From contig NW_005179185.1 in the NCBI RefSeq assembly GCF_000350225.1, positions 55,939 to 119,938 of the forward strand: DNA of 64,000 nucleotides, read 5' to 3'. A program made the translations under genes and the position numbers. Shown piece after piece: positions 55,486 through 64,000 of this stretch. Numbering within the stretch: the stretch's first letter is position 1; each line of letters begins with the position of its first letter. This DNA comes from Chondrus crispus. Lineage: Eukaryota; Rhodophyta; Florideophyceae; Gigartinales; Gigartinaceae. The notes beneath the pieces were generated by a model that was given only the letters and a program-made list of their open reading frames with translations, ran no database searches and had not been told where the DNA came from.

Positions 55486-58400
55486 ATGACTACGAATAGG
55501 CATACGACTCGCGCAAAGCGCTCTATTGCACAAGCGAGTAGCTCGAGGCATGGTGAACCGTTACATACCCCTGAGTCCCGCACTGTGGCTCCCCCACGCA
55601 CATCACCGCGTAGTACTGCTCGGGACTCGCAAAGCACCCCACTACGAAGCGGGAAGCGTAGCGTGCAGCTCGCGACGCCAACCACTCTACATACCCCTGA
55701 GTCCCGGCCTGTGAATCCCCAACAAACGCCAAGGAGCAGTCGAAAACGAGGTTGTCCGCCAACAGATCCCTCACCCACTGCTCAGAACTCGCAAAGCTCA
55801 GGATTGCGAGACGGGAAGCGTCGCGCCGTTTCTGCGACGCCAGAAACTTCAAACACACCACTCTCAACGCCGCCAGACACAACGCAACTCTTTAATGTTC
55901 CCATCCGACACACCTCACCATGTCCCCCGGATTCTACCATGCGAAATCAACCCAGCCCGACCACAGCGATACGACGACCGCGCCAAAGGCGGTCATCAAG
56001 TGTTTGGCTGGCTTCCGGTACAGTGCAGCGTAAAGTGTGGAGCATCTGCGCATTAGTAATTGCAGCCCGAGGGATAGCTGCGGAACCCGAAGTAGATCCA
56101 GCTACCCCCAATGCAGCAGAATCTTCACCACCCGAACTGGAACAAGAAGATGCTCTAACTACACCAAATGCCGTAGAATATCGAACACTGGAACATGAAG
56201 ATGAGTTGTCTAGATCTGGAAGTGACGCTGAGTACCGTCCCCCTCCGCCCTCTAACATTCGAACGAAAAATGGACGCCCATCGCAACGAAGTCCGGCCAG
56301 TCGCAGTGTTGCGAACAGCGAGACATCACCTTTGAAAAAGAGAGTATACACGTACAAGAGTCGCCGTCGCGGCAAGGGTGTGGAGAGTGTGTTACTTAAA
56401 CGACGCCGTGCCCACGCTGATGCGTTCCAAAACATGGAGGTGGATAAGTTAAAATGTTGTATCCATCGCCGTTGTTTTTACAAAGTTGACGCTCGATACG
56501 TCAAGGCTCAAGTGCAACATGTATCTTTGCTGAATAGGGCGGGGAGACGAGCTTATCTGGAGGGCTTGTTGGAAGATAACTCAGGGATGCTTTTCTTCGA
56601 TGGAAAGGCGGTGTGTTATAAGTTTCTAGAGAAGTCCCTGCAGTTTTCTAGGGATTTCCAGGGCCCTGTTAAAGGCACACCGTTTAGCAAGAGGAGGTCT
56701 TCCTTGACTTCTACTGTGAGAAACTTGGAAGCTAATCAACGAGACGCCGTCATATGCTTCCTTGAACGTCTTTCAGAAAGCACAGCCGACCATATGCCCG
56801 ACCAAAACGAACAGCACTTGCCCTATTTCCATAAAGCCCAGGTCTTCGACATCTTCCTCTCTGAGTTCAGTCGCCTCCATTCGCGCGTCCCACCCACGCG
56901 AAGCTATTTTTACGAGACATGGCAAAAGCACGTACCCAACATCAAGGTGCGGAGGGTGCATAGGTTCACAGTGTGTTCCGAATGCGATCTCATCAGAGAC
57001 CTGTTCCCCAACGCCGGTACTGATGAGTCAGCAACTCGGCTACTTCGTGAGCGAAAAACCACTCACAACGATATGGTTGCAGCGGAGCGGCGCGAGTACC
57101 AGAAGAAGTGTGATAAAGCAGGACTGTATCCTGCTAAGTATTTTTCTATCATTCTGGACGGTGCCGACCAGTCCGCCTTCGGTTTGCCGCATTTCCTCTT
57201 CAATAATAAGCACACAAAGGGGCACAGTATCAAAGTCAAGCTAATTGGAGTGCTTGAACATGGTCCCGTGAAACATCTGTCCCTGTTCACTATGACAGAT
57301 GAATATGAGACAGGCGCGAATCACGTACTAGAAGCTCTTCATTGGACGCTGATGGTAAAGGCTGAGAAGGGCCCACTCCCGGACAGCCCGTTCGTGCAGG
57401 TGGACAATTGCACTCGCGAAAATAAGAACAGATACTTCTTCGGATATATGGAATCCCTGGTTGCATGGGGGGTGTTTCAAGAAGTCTTTTTGTCGTTTCT
57501 ACCAATTGGTCATACCCATTCTGACATAGACCAAGCATTCAGCTGCACTGCTCGCCGGTTCAGGCATCATGAGGCTATAACGCTGGAAGACCTGATCACT
57601 GAACTCGGGAAGGCATATAACCCTACCCCTCACGTTGCTGATCTTCGCCAGATTCTAAACTTCTCTGGGCTGTGTGACCAAGAAAGGTGCTTGGAAAAGC
57701 CTCAACGGTTTTCCCATTTTCGATATTTCAAGTTTCACCATGTGGAAGGGATCCCAGAGTATCGTGGCAATTATTTTAACACTGCATGTTCCGCGCGGGT
57801 TGGGTGTAACGACGATTGGGGCTCTCTCAAGGTCGGGCAGTGCACCGGAGGCTTCCTGAAATTTGCACCTGACCTTACCAAAACACCACCGACCGAAGCC
57901 ACATGCTCTAGCGATCTTGATAAAATCAGCACCAGTCTTTTGTCTGAGGAGACACGAGTGAATGACAGGAGAAAGTTAGCCCAGCTACGGCTTCTACGCG
58001 ACCGCGTGTATAAATCAAGACTGGAGATATTCTACTGGAATCTGCGCGACGTATTTGAGAGGAAGGGAAAGTATAGAACAGTTACTGATGCGGTTGATGG
58101 CTTGCAAGACGAAATTCAACATGATGAAGTTGAAATCGAGATGGAAGAACAACCCCTGCAAGACCTCGAATACGAATTTAATGACTTCGTAGCGGTACGC
58201 GGTTCTTCTTGCTCTATAGAAACCGTCCCGTTCTGGGTTGGGCGTGTCATATCAATTCACAAGGACGATGAAGGCGTAACTACGGATCTCACCATCCATT
58301 GGTGGGAAGTGTACAATGGTAAATGTGCCTGGACAGGTCAGTATGCACCCTCTAGGTTACATGACAACAGGAAACCGTGGACAGAGTTTATCAGTGTCGC

Positions 58401-58494
58401 AACTGTTTTGTCCAGGTTTTCGGAGTTGAAGAAATCGAAAGAGATCAGCGCAGCAGCGGCGAGGCAAATTAGGCAGGCTCTTGTAGTTGCGTGA
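55486..58494 (+). CDS. DUF7869-type putative DDE transposase
   Basis: An intact 1002-residue gene, ATG at 55486, TGA stop. Residues 1-130 hold a roughly 45-residue repeat (HTPESRTVAPPRTSPRS, HTPESRPVNPQQTPRSS), probably disordered. The core follows a Cys/His-containing region (CCIHRRCFYK at about 325). It has IILDGADQSAFGLPH (Asp558), VQVDNCTRENKN (Asp640) and LPIGHTHSDIDQAFS (His676, Asp680, Asp682), the signature of DUF7869, a family scattered through algae, animals and other eukaryotes and widely suspected to be a transposase. It is the only complete gene of the 10-kb element and the most likely enzyme to act on its inverted repeats. The DDE role is inferred; the family match is by motif. 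Confidence 0.8.
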   Translation: MTTNRHTTRAKRSIAQASSSRHGEPLHTPESRTVAPPRTSPRSTARDSQSTPLRSGKRSVQLATPTTLHTPESRPVNPQQTPRSSRKRGCPPTDPSPTAQNSQSSGLRDGKRRAVSATPETSNTPLSTPPDTTQLFNVPIRHTSPCPPDSTMRNQPSPTTAIRRPRQRRSSSVWLASGTVQRKVWSICALVIAARGIAAEPEVDPATPNAAESSPPELEQEDALTTPNAVEYRTLEHEDELSRSGSDAEYRPPPPSNIRTKNGRPSQRSPASRSVANSETSPLKKRVYTYKSRRRGKGVESVLLKRRRAHADAFQNMEVDKLKCCIHRRCFYKVDARYVKAQVQHVSLLNRAGRRAYLEGLLEDNSGMLFFDGKAVCYKFLEKSLQFSRDFQGPVKGTPFSKRRSSLTSTVRNLEANQRDAVICFLERLSESTADHMPDQNEQHLPYFHKAQVFDIFLSEFSRLHSRVPPTRSYFYETWQKHVPNIKVRRVHRFTVCSECDLIRDLFPNAGTDESATRLLRERKTTHNDMVAAERREYQKKCDKAGLYPAKYFSIILDGADQSAFGLPHFLFNNKHTKGHSIKVKLIGVLEHGPVKHLSLFTMTDEYETGANHVLEALHWTLMVKAEKGPLPDSPFVQVDNCTRENKNRYFFGYMESLVAWGVFQEVFLSFLPIGHTHSDIDQAFSCTARRFRHHEAITLEDLITELGKAYNPTPHVADLRQILNFSGLCDQERCLEKPQRFSHFRYFKFHHVEGIPEYRGNYFNTACSARVGCNDDWGSLKVGQCTGGFLKFAPDLTKTPPTEATCSSDLDKISTSLLSEETRVNDRRKLAQLRLLRDRVYKSRLEIFYWNLRDVFERKGKYRTVTDAVDGLQDEIQHDEVEIEMEEQPLQDLEYEFNDFVAVRGSSCSIETVPFWVGRVISIHKDDEGVTTDLTIHWWEVYNGKCAWTGQYAPSRLHDNRKPWTEFISVATVLSRFSELKKSKEISAAAARQIRQALVVA

Positions 58495-58537
58495 TATGCT
58501 GGGTGGCCTCCGCTACTCGGTGGTCTGCTTGACGCAG

Positions 58538-59034
58538 TCAGATACGGTAGTGAGGGTGCAATGCCCTGGTAAACTTTAGAGTTTCCGAATAAGCCCTCAA
58601 CGCCTCTAAACCAGCGCGAAGCGTAGCGAGACGACGAGTAATATTTGTGGAGCGCGTTTTCGTTTGTGCGATATCTGAGTCAAAACTGTTGCCTTTCGAT
58701 AGTAATTGAGTCCCTTTTATCCGTTGCTCTCGCAAGTGTCTCTCAACTGCAAACAGATCGGTCTGGAAGTTCTGTGGAAGCTGCCATACACGATTGTGCA
58801 AGTTGATTTCGGAGATCTGGGATTGTGGCTGTTGGGGCTGCTGTTGTTGAGGGGCGGTACCGAAGAGGGACGGAGGATTCTGTGATTGCGCACCGAACAA
58901 TGAGGCCCCCTGCGCTGGCGCACCAAAGAGAGAAGGAGAGGACCCAGGCGCGCCGAATGACGCTGCCTTGGTCTGTGCCTGAGCACCGGAGCAGCGTTTT
59001 GGACGGTACGATGAAAGGAGCTTTGGGCCGGCAC
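58538..59034 (-). pseudogene. Captured FG-nucleoporin fragment (Nup58/Nup54-like)
   Basis: Begins exactly at the inner edge of the right inverted repeat, with no ATG, and runs to TGA at 58540-58538. FG repeats come first (AASFGAPGSSPSLFGAPAQG, ASLFGAQSQNPPSLFGTAP), then a Gln/Pro linker, then a coiled coil (NLHNRVWQLPQNFQTDLFAV, TRSTNITRRLATLRAGLEAL). FG repeats followed by a coiled coil are the layout of the central-channel nucleoporins. The frame is open throughout, so capture is recent or the sequence is still constrained. Confidence 0.7.
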
Positions 59035-59600
59035 TTGTTGGTGTCAAAGGATGGCTGGTGGCGGGTACTGCATGACATAGTGGGGGTAGTGAGGGATGGG
59101 ATGGCGTGGAATAGATGCTGGGCGGGGGTGTGACGATTGTTGGTGGTGATGGCGAGGAACGGAATGCTGGTGTTTAGCTTGGAGTTGGCGGCGAGGGGGG
59201 TGGACGTGAAGATACGGGTCATCGTAGTGGGTCGGGGAGGCTTGAAGTGGGCCACAATCGCCAACTTCGAGCAAGTCCAGACAGAATTTGGGATTAAATT
59301 CCGTCGGCAGATTGTGAACAGGTATCAAATTTTTATATAACATAAATTGTACTGCAATTTCCAAGTAAAATTGTATGATAATATTTTTGATTTGGCCTAT
59401 ACAGAACCCCCCGTCGCCCAGATTTAGAGAGTACATGTTGGACGATAACTTCTAAACTATTTTGGTTTGTCCACTTCTGTTTCCTGGATATCACTACTAC
59501 TGCTCTAAGCTTTACAACCATATAAAAATATCTGGAATCCGAAGGGGAGCCCCTGGTACTGTTTGGTATCCCAAATTCTGATTACCACCAAACCAGTGTT
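59035..59600 (-). repeat. Right terminal inverted repeat, 566 bp
   Basis: Inverted partner of 49532-50096; see that entry. Outer end ...CCACCAAACC.GTGTT. Confidence 0.92.
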
Positions 59601-59604
59601 GGTT
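59601..59604. repeat. Candidate 4-bp target duplication GGTT, right
   Basis: Matches 49528-49531. Confidence 0.6.
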
Positions 59605-59963
59605 GGGCCATCGACATGTTCGAGCGGGCAGAATAGGATACCACAGGTGTGAAGTTGGCAAGGATGATCACTGCAGTCATCCGCCGCAACGTTTTCGAAG
59701 GTGAACTATACGTGTGGCAAAAGTCTCGCTGTTTTGCGTGACGACTGAGAACCTGCAAGGCCGTATGGGTCAATTTCGCGCTAGTACGAGGTCTCGAGAT
59801 GGATGGTCGGCCGGATTGCATGATGTGGGGACATACAGGAGGTCGACAGCTACGTTGTGGGCGATCTGCACGGCTCCAAAGCGCCTGCAGTGCATGCAGA
59901 GTCGAGTTTGATGATGAACGGCCCTTTTGCAGCGCTCCGATGACGACCATGGAGTCAGATAAT
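59605..59963 (-). pseudogene. DIRS-like retroelement, RNase H end
   Basis: Minus-strand coding in two frames: DSMVVIGALQKGRSSSNSTL, then after a shift AVDLLYVPTSCNPADHPSRD. These are the RNase H end blocks of DIRS/Ty3-type elements (D..A.VGAL..GRSSS, then VP...NPAD.PSR). It is cut on the right by the family A LTR at 59964 and on the left by the 10-kb transposon. The tyrosine recombinase at 48359-49478 is its continuation. Confidence 0.75.
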
Positions 59964-61010
59964 TGTAGTGCAATGTGCCTGGCAAGCCGCGAACACAGTC
60001 CGACGGTCAAACAAAAAGACGAAAAACAACAACAGTAACAACCACTGCCGATGGCACGCGCTACGGAGCGTTCGAGACTCCCTTTCCCCTTGTGTGGGCT
60101 TGCGGCCCACGATAGCTCAACTCCGACGGGGGGGGGGGGTTAAGGAAAGATGCCCGGCCCGGGAGGAAAATGGTGATAGAGACTTGCGAAGACTTGAGTG
60201 CTCGGCGAGTGCGGGTTGGGCTTGTCTACATGGTAACCACAGTTCGCTGGGTTGTAAGGCCAATGCTCGACGAGCGTCTTCAGCAACTTGGGTATAATTC
60301 AAGGTCTTCGACGGGGGCTTGCTCAGCACTACCCGACGGGATCGTAACCGTGTAGCAGCGCTACTACCGACGTGTTGTACGATGGCTAAAAACATCCTCA
60401 CCAGCGCGATCGCAATCGCGATAGGTGGTACCAACTCTGTCTTATACAGTAAGACCTTCGACGGAGGCGTCGTTGCAACAGCCTTCCGACGGAACTTGAA
60501 ACAGTAGCAGCGCTACACGACGTGTTTCCCGATGGCTAAAACACCTACACCGGATCGGTCGCAACCAACTCCAGTGGAACCAACACAATTAAGGGAAAAA
60601 TAGAGATAGAGGTAGAAATGAATAGGGAAATAAAGAAAAAAGAAAAAGGGAACCCCCGAACGCAAAGGATAACGTAATCTGTAGTAAAAGGGAGCGTCTT
60701 GGGAAAGACGGACTTCGACCAAGGCGATATTCAACTCTGGCAACTCGGGTTACCTTTACTGACTTGGTCGTCAGAGAGCTAAGGTATATATCGCCCCGCC
60801 GGGGTCACTACAGTAGCTCGCGGCGCTAGATCCTAGATCTAATCTAGTGTCAGCAAAATTATTGCCAACTAATTAACTAAATAAAATTAAATAATTAAAA
60901 ATTAAAACTGTGCAATTATTCACACGTGTGTCCCCCAACCCGGACTACTTTTCATATCCAAATATATTTTTTTCTTTTCACCCCCCTGTTCAGGTGCGTA
61001 TTGCACTACA
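59964..61010 (+). mobile_element. Family A LTR, plus orientation (likely 5' LTR)
   Basis: 1047 bp, TGTAGTGCAA to TTGCACTACA. A TATATAT box at about 60785 is followed by the CACTACAGTAGCTCGCGGCG block conserved in the 11.8-kb copy, the probable transcription start. The flanks (ATAAT left, TATCC right) differ, and an ORF follows in the same direction. This is therefore likely the 5' LTR of an element running beyond the window. No clear tRNA primer-binding site was seen after it. Confidence 0.85.
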
Positions 61011-61116
61011 TATCCCCCTTCTGAGCGTCGTTGCACATCGGCTACACTCCTTGATCTCCAACTCCTTCTTCTCTTCTCGACCCCCTCTCTTTCCATTTGT
61101 GACCGACGGTCTCCGC

Positions 61117-62568
61117 ATGAGCAAGGACAAGACGAACCCCACGTGTCCTCCACCTCCTGAGCTCGCGGGCAAAAATACTGCTCGGCGACGCACCGGTGTC
61201 GGCTTTGCGAACAAGTCTCGCGCTTCCGTCGACCTCCCTCCTATACCCCGACGCCCCCCTGATTCGGACGTCTCCGACCCGGCCTTTCATCAAAGTTATC
61301 ATCCCTCTTGGGTAGCCCGCCTCTACCCCTCACTCGAAGAGCTACAGGACAAAATCATGCACGAACATCCTTCCTTATTTGCCTCGGCCCAGTGGTTCTC
61401 CTCCGTGGGTATTCGCGACGTTTCCAAAATCGAACACCAATTCGCCGACGACGCGGGCATGCTTCCCGGTAATCTCCCGGTGCTTGCCATCCGCTCCTTT
61501 GACTGGCGAACTCATATAGCAGTTCCGACTTCCATCCTACGTCATCCTCCCCCACGGGGCCGTCCCACTCTCTCCCTGCGATTTATGGAAGCCGTATTCG
61601 CTCGGCTTGCCATCCCCATTTCCGACACCCTCATACCCTCGTCATACGGTTGCGACACTTGGCGTTGTCGTACAGAGGGCGAACGCCTCTACTTCGACAA
61701 TCTCATTGATATCACCTTTGGTGACCCTGCCGCCGAGGCGGATCGCCTGTGGCGAAACCGACATACTGTCACATCCGATGCCATCTTCTGGACCGAACCC
61801 ATTATCCCTTCGAATTTCGGTCATTTAAAACGCGGGGGTATTTTCTTCTTTCAGAACACAGTGCGCTTTGAACGGCGTATTCGGTCTGATACGGGGTACT
61901 TCATCGGCTACCAAATGGTAGAGGCGCGCGAGATTTCCCGTCAGCATTATGCAAGTCGTTACCAGCGCATCCCCTCATGGCGGAGCCAGTACGAGGTGAG
62001 TCAAGGCTTTTGGGCCGAAATGGGACCCATACTCACGTACTATGGCAGCTACCTGCGGGATCCGCAACACGGGTTATGGGTGGTCTTCGTCACAGAGTGG
62101 TGTGTCAAAGTAGCTGCGACCCTCTTGTGGGAGACCTATGATTGCTGGCGCCTGTGGCACCTCCCCGCGAAGCTGATAGCACAAATGAGTCTATTGGACT
62201 TCTCTGTCCCTCTGGGTGGCTCTGATGTCAATCGCAAAATACGCTCCCTCCTTGATACGATTGAGGGCGTGGATTGGGACTGTGTCCCTCCGCAAAACTC
62301 CTCTCGATCCTTCAATCGCCAACGTCCCTCTTTCTCCCCTGGTCGAAACCACCCAGCCGCGGGCGACTTCGTGTGGTTCAACCCCTGGTCATCGACCCTC
62401 TGCTCAGCGTGGGAAGCTCAAACGAGCCGTCGATTCGGAAACCAAACACCGGTTCCCGACGATACCCCCATCGTCACATCTGACCCCGAGAGCTTCACGT
62501 ACGCTCCCGTCCTTCCTCTCCAATCCCTCCTCGATCGGCTGTCCCTGCTTCCCCGCGCGCACCCCTAG
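61117..62568 (+). CDS. Unrecognised 483-aa ORF downstream of the family A LTR
   Basis: ATG at 61117, TAG stop, 107 bp after the LTR end, so probably the first ORF (Gag position) of the family A retroelement. It starts with a Lys/Pro-rich segment (SKDKTNPTCPPPPELAGK). A long Trp/Tyr/Phe-rich region follows (AIRSFDWRTHIAVPTSIL, RGGIFFFQNTVRFERRI, WGLWVVFVTEW-like segment at about 62090, WETYDCWRLWHLPAK). No zinc knuckle, protease or RT motif. Aromatic-rich composition is unlike ordinary Gag. A further weakly open segment (GVEGEAL.GASIDDLRVLARLV) around 62735-62850 may be its displaced C-terminus. Family unknown. Confidence 0.5.
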   Translation: MSKDKTNPTCPPPPELAGKNTARRRTGVGFANKSRASVDLPPIPRRPPDSDVSDPAFHQSYHPSWVARLYPSLEELQDKIMHEHPSLFASAQWFSSVGIRDVSKIEHQFADDAGMLPGNLPVLAIRSFDWRTHIAVPTSILRHPPPRGRPTLSLRFMEAVFARLAIPISDTLIPSSYGCDTWRCRTEGERLYFDNLIDITFGDPAAEADRLWRNRHTVTSDAIFWTEPIIPSNFGHLKRGGIFFFQNTVRFERRIRSDTGYFIGYQMVEAREISRQHYASRYQRIPSWRSQYEVSQGFWAEMGPILTYYGSYLRDPQHGLWVVFVTEWCVKVAATLLWETYDCWRLWHLPAKLIAQMSLLDFSVPLGGSDVNRKIRSLLDTIEGVDWDCVPPQNSSRSFNRQRPSFSPGRNHPAAGDFVWFNPWSSTLCSAWEAQTSRRFGNQTPVPDDTPIVTSDPESFTYAPVLPLQSLLDRLSLLPRAHP

Positions 62569-64000
62569 CCTCTCCATCCTCGTCAAAGGCGCCCTCAGCT
62601 GTCAAAATTCCCTCGGCAGGCCACACCGAAACATTATCGGTAAGGGAAGTGATATCTCCCCCCCCCATCTCCAACAATTTCCAAAAATACCCACGACGTC
62701 ACGAGCGTATACTCTGCCTTACTCCGTGCTCACGGTGTTGAGGGAGAGGCTCTGTAAGGAGCCTCGATTGACGACCTGCGAGTTTTGGCTCGCCTCGTGT
62801 CATCACTTCCAAAGGGCAAATCCTTTGGCAACCCTCCCGTCTGAGCTGACGGGCGCGACACTTCCCTCGTAATAGCTTGTCGTATCTCTATCCTGCCTGC
62901 GTGACGCTGAATTTGCGACCTCGTCATGTAGCCTTTGCTCCGTAAATAGAATTTTCCTGCGTGCTCCTTCGTCCCTTCGTTTCCTCCTCTTTTTCTCATT
63001 GATGGCCATCCCGTCATAATCACAGTGGCACCCTTATACCTCCCTCCTCGTTCTTCACCTCGCTATTTCCTCCTCTTTTTCTCTCTCTTTTTTTGTATAC
63101 GTCCCGTCGCCGCGGTCGCATCTTCCTCCTTTCACTTTCCTTCTCTTTTCCTCGTTACATTTCCCTCCTCTTTTTTTGTTGGCGTACCGTCACCGCTGTC
63201 GCGTTCCTGTTTCCCGATGGTGCCGATCTTCCCTCTTATTGATAATCTGTTTTACTCCTCCCTTGAGTTGCCCCAAGGGGTCCAACAAATGACAGCGATC
63301 AGGACCAAAACTTGTCCCTCCATGCGCGTTCTTCTCGGCACACATGTCGCCCATTCGACCAATGCGCAGAGGCTACCCAGGCTCTCACATATCTTCTCCC
63401 ATCCTTTTGATCTTGCTATAGCTATGTAGCGCCTCTAAAATAGAAAACGTTGTGTGGAGCTTCTTCAGTCTCCCTCAAATACTCTCAACTAGACCGGGTA
63501 CGCGTTCGTCTACAGTATGACACAGAATGTCGCGCCCCTGTGATTGAAACAATCGTGAGTAATAAAATTTCTCCTCGTTGTACTTGGTCTCCTGTCCACG
63601 ACACTTCATCATGGTTACTGCGTAGGGCCGTGAGTTCAGTATTTCTTCGTCCCACGCCACCTTTTCCATCATCAGTTCATTCACTCCCCGCCTGGTATCT
63701 TCCATCACGTAGGCACACACTCGGCGTAGCGACGCTCTCTGTTACTTTTTCATTAATTGCGAGCGACTGACGACGGAGACGCCCCCATTCGACTTAATAA
63801 CGGGATCTCATCTTAGAGGACTTCGAACGGGTCCCCCACGTAGTGGCTCTCCACTCGGCTTCCTTGGTCTTCGACCGCCCCATATAATGCATCGTCGAAT
63901 CGTAGTTTCAACCACTCTACAGTACGCGAACCTTCTCGTCCTGTGCGTTGGGCATCAGCCCATTCGCTCCGAAGCCTTCAAGATTAAAGCACGCACCGGT
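62569..64000. other. Continuation of the family A element, no supported gene
   Basis: Pyrimidine-rich segments (63050-63180) and short frames. No protease, RT or integrase motif before the window ends. Confidence 0.35.

Larger units (their letters stand above)
49532..59600. mobile_element. 10-kb TIR DNA transposon with ParB/methyltransferase and DUF7869 genes
   Basis: Bounded by long terminal inverted repeats (49532-50096 and 59035-59600) and flanked by GGTT. Contents left to right: MAPK-like kinase fragment (+), ParB/methyltransferase gene (-), about 1-kb intergenic region, DUF7869-type putative transposase (+), nucleoporin fragment (-). It interrupts a DIRS-like element between RNase H and recombinase. 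The two autonomous genes are divergent, the two captured fragments each touch an inner repeat edge. The transposase candidate is the DUF7869 protein; the methyltransferase may modify or protect element DNA, which is inference. Confidence 0.8.

Noticed and set aside
55452-56435. Minus-strand frames opposite the DUF7869 N-terminus
   Set aside because: Ser/Arg/Val-rich shadows of the repeated Pro/Ser/Arg coding sequence.
1-64000. Full UAG reassignment in this genome
   Set aside because: Several coding frames (H3-tail gene, Gag-like gene with TAG TAG, 61117-62568) end at TAG with no continuation, so TAG still acts as a stop.
1-64000. tRNA or rRNA genes
   Set aside because: No cloverleaf with a plausible TTCGA arm and acceptor pairing, and no rRNA-like block was seen by eye.

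Overview
The window is eukaryotic nuclear DNA made almost entirely of mobile elements and their wreckage. No rRNA, tRNA, bacterial operon or intact housekeeping gene was recognised. Evidence for a eukaryote: Ty3/gypsy and tyrosine-recombinase retroelement remains, at least six kinds of DDE transposase (Tc1, pogo-like, Mutator, Harbinger, Plavaka/CACTA-like, piggyBac-like) plus a DUF7869-type protein, fragments of eukaryotic protein kinases and an FG nucleoporin, a histone H3 N-terminal tail sequence, and a candidate spliceosomal donor. The mixture (DUF7869, Plavaka-like and gypsy elements beside GC-rich intronless host-gene scraps) would suit a multicellular red alga, but this is inference. 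There is one 100-base assembly gap (9687-9786).

Layout. 0-3.6 kb: 3' end of a Ty3/gypsy pol, then on the opposite strand an intact 409-aa gene whose first 28 residues copy the histone H3 tail ahead of a cysteine-peptidase-like region, then an LTR-like stretch. 3.6-8.3 kb: repeats, hairpins and gene scraps. 8.3-12.8 kb: a solo LTR (family A, 5-bp target duplication), the gap, a copy of LTR-like repeat B, a Gag-like gene and a second family A LTR. 13.2-15.2 kb: pogo-like transposase relic. 15.6-16.1 kb: GC-rich fragment resembling RTRAF/hCLE. 16.8-19.6 kb: Mutator-like transposase relic with SWIM finger. 20.7-21.7 kb: Tc1 transposase. 22.8-26.4 kb: decayed chromodomain gypsy pol (minus). 26.4-34.9 kb: LTR fragments, palindromes, a second Gag-like gene, repeat B, CACGTG arrays and a TA-flanked MITE. 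35.6-36.7 kb: piggyBac-like relic. 37.8-38.8 kb: AGC-kinase pseudogene. 39.1-42.1 kb: two Harbinger transposase relics in tandem. 43.8-45.5 kb: a coiled-coil gene. 46.3-48.3 kb: Plavaka/CACTA-like transposase. 48.4-49.5 kb: tyrosine recombinase.

The centrepiece is a nested structure at 48.4-60 kb. A 10,069-bp DNA element (49532-59600) has about 565-bp terminal inverted repeats and a candidate 4-bp GGTT target duplication. It lies between the RNase H end (59.6-60.0 kb) and the tyrosine recombinase (49.5-48.4 kb) of a DIRS-like retroelement read on the minus strand, so it apparently split that element. Inside it are a DUF7869-type putative DDE transposase (1002 aa, TATA box upstream) and, divergently, a ParB-like plus DPPY amino-methyltransferase gene. 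Directly against the inner edges of the two inverted repeats sit captured host-gene pieces: a MAPK-like kinase N-lobe on the left and an FG-nucleoporin fragment on the right. A transposon with its own ParB/DNA-methyltransferase module and gene capture at its repeat edges is the best candidate for an undescribed system here; the H3-tail protein is the second. At the right end a family A LTR (59964-61010) starts a further element with an unrecognised 483-aa ORF.

A recurring oddity is that several otherwise clean reading frames are broken by a single in-frame TAG codon.
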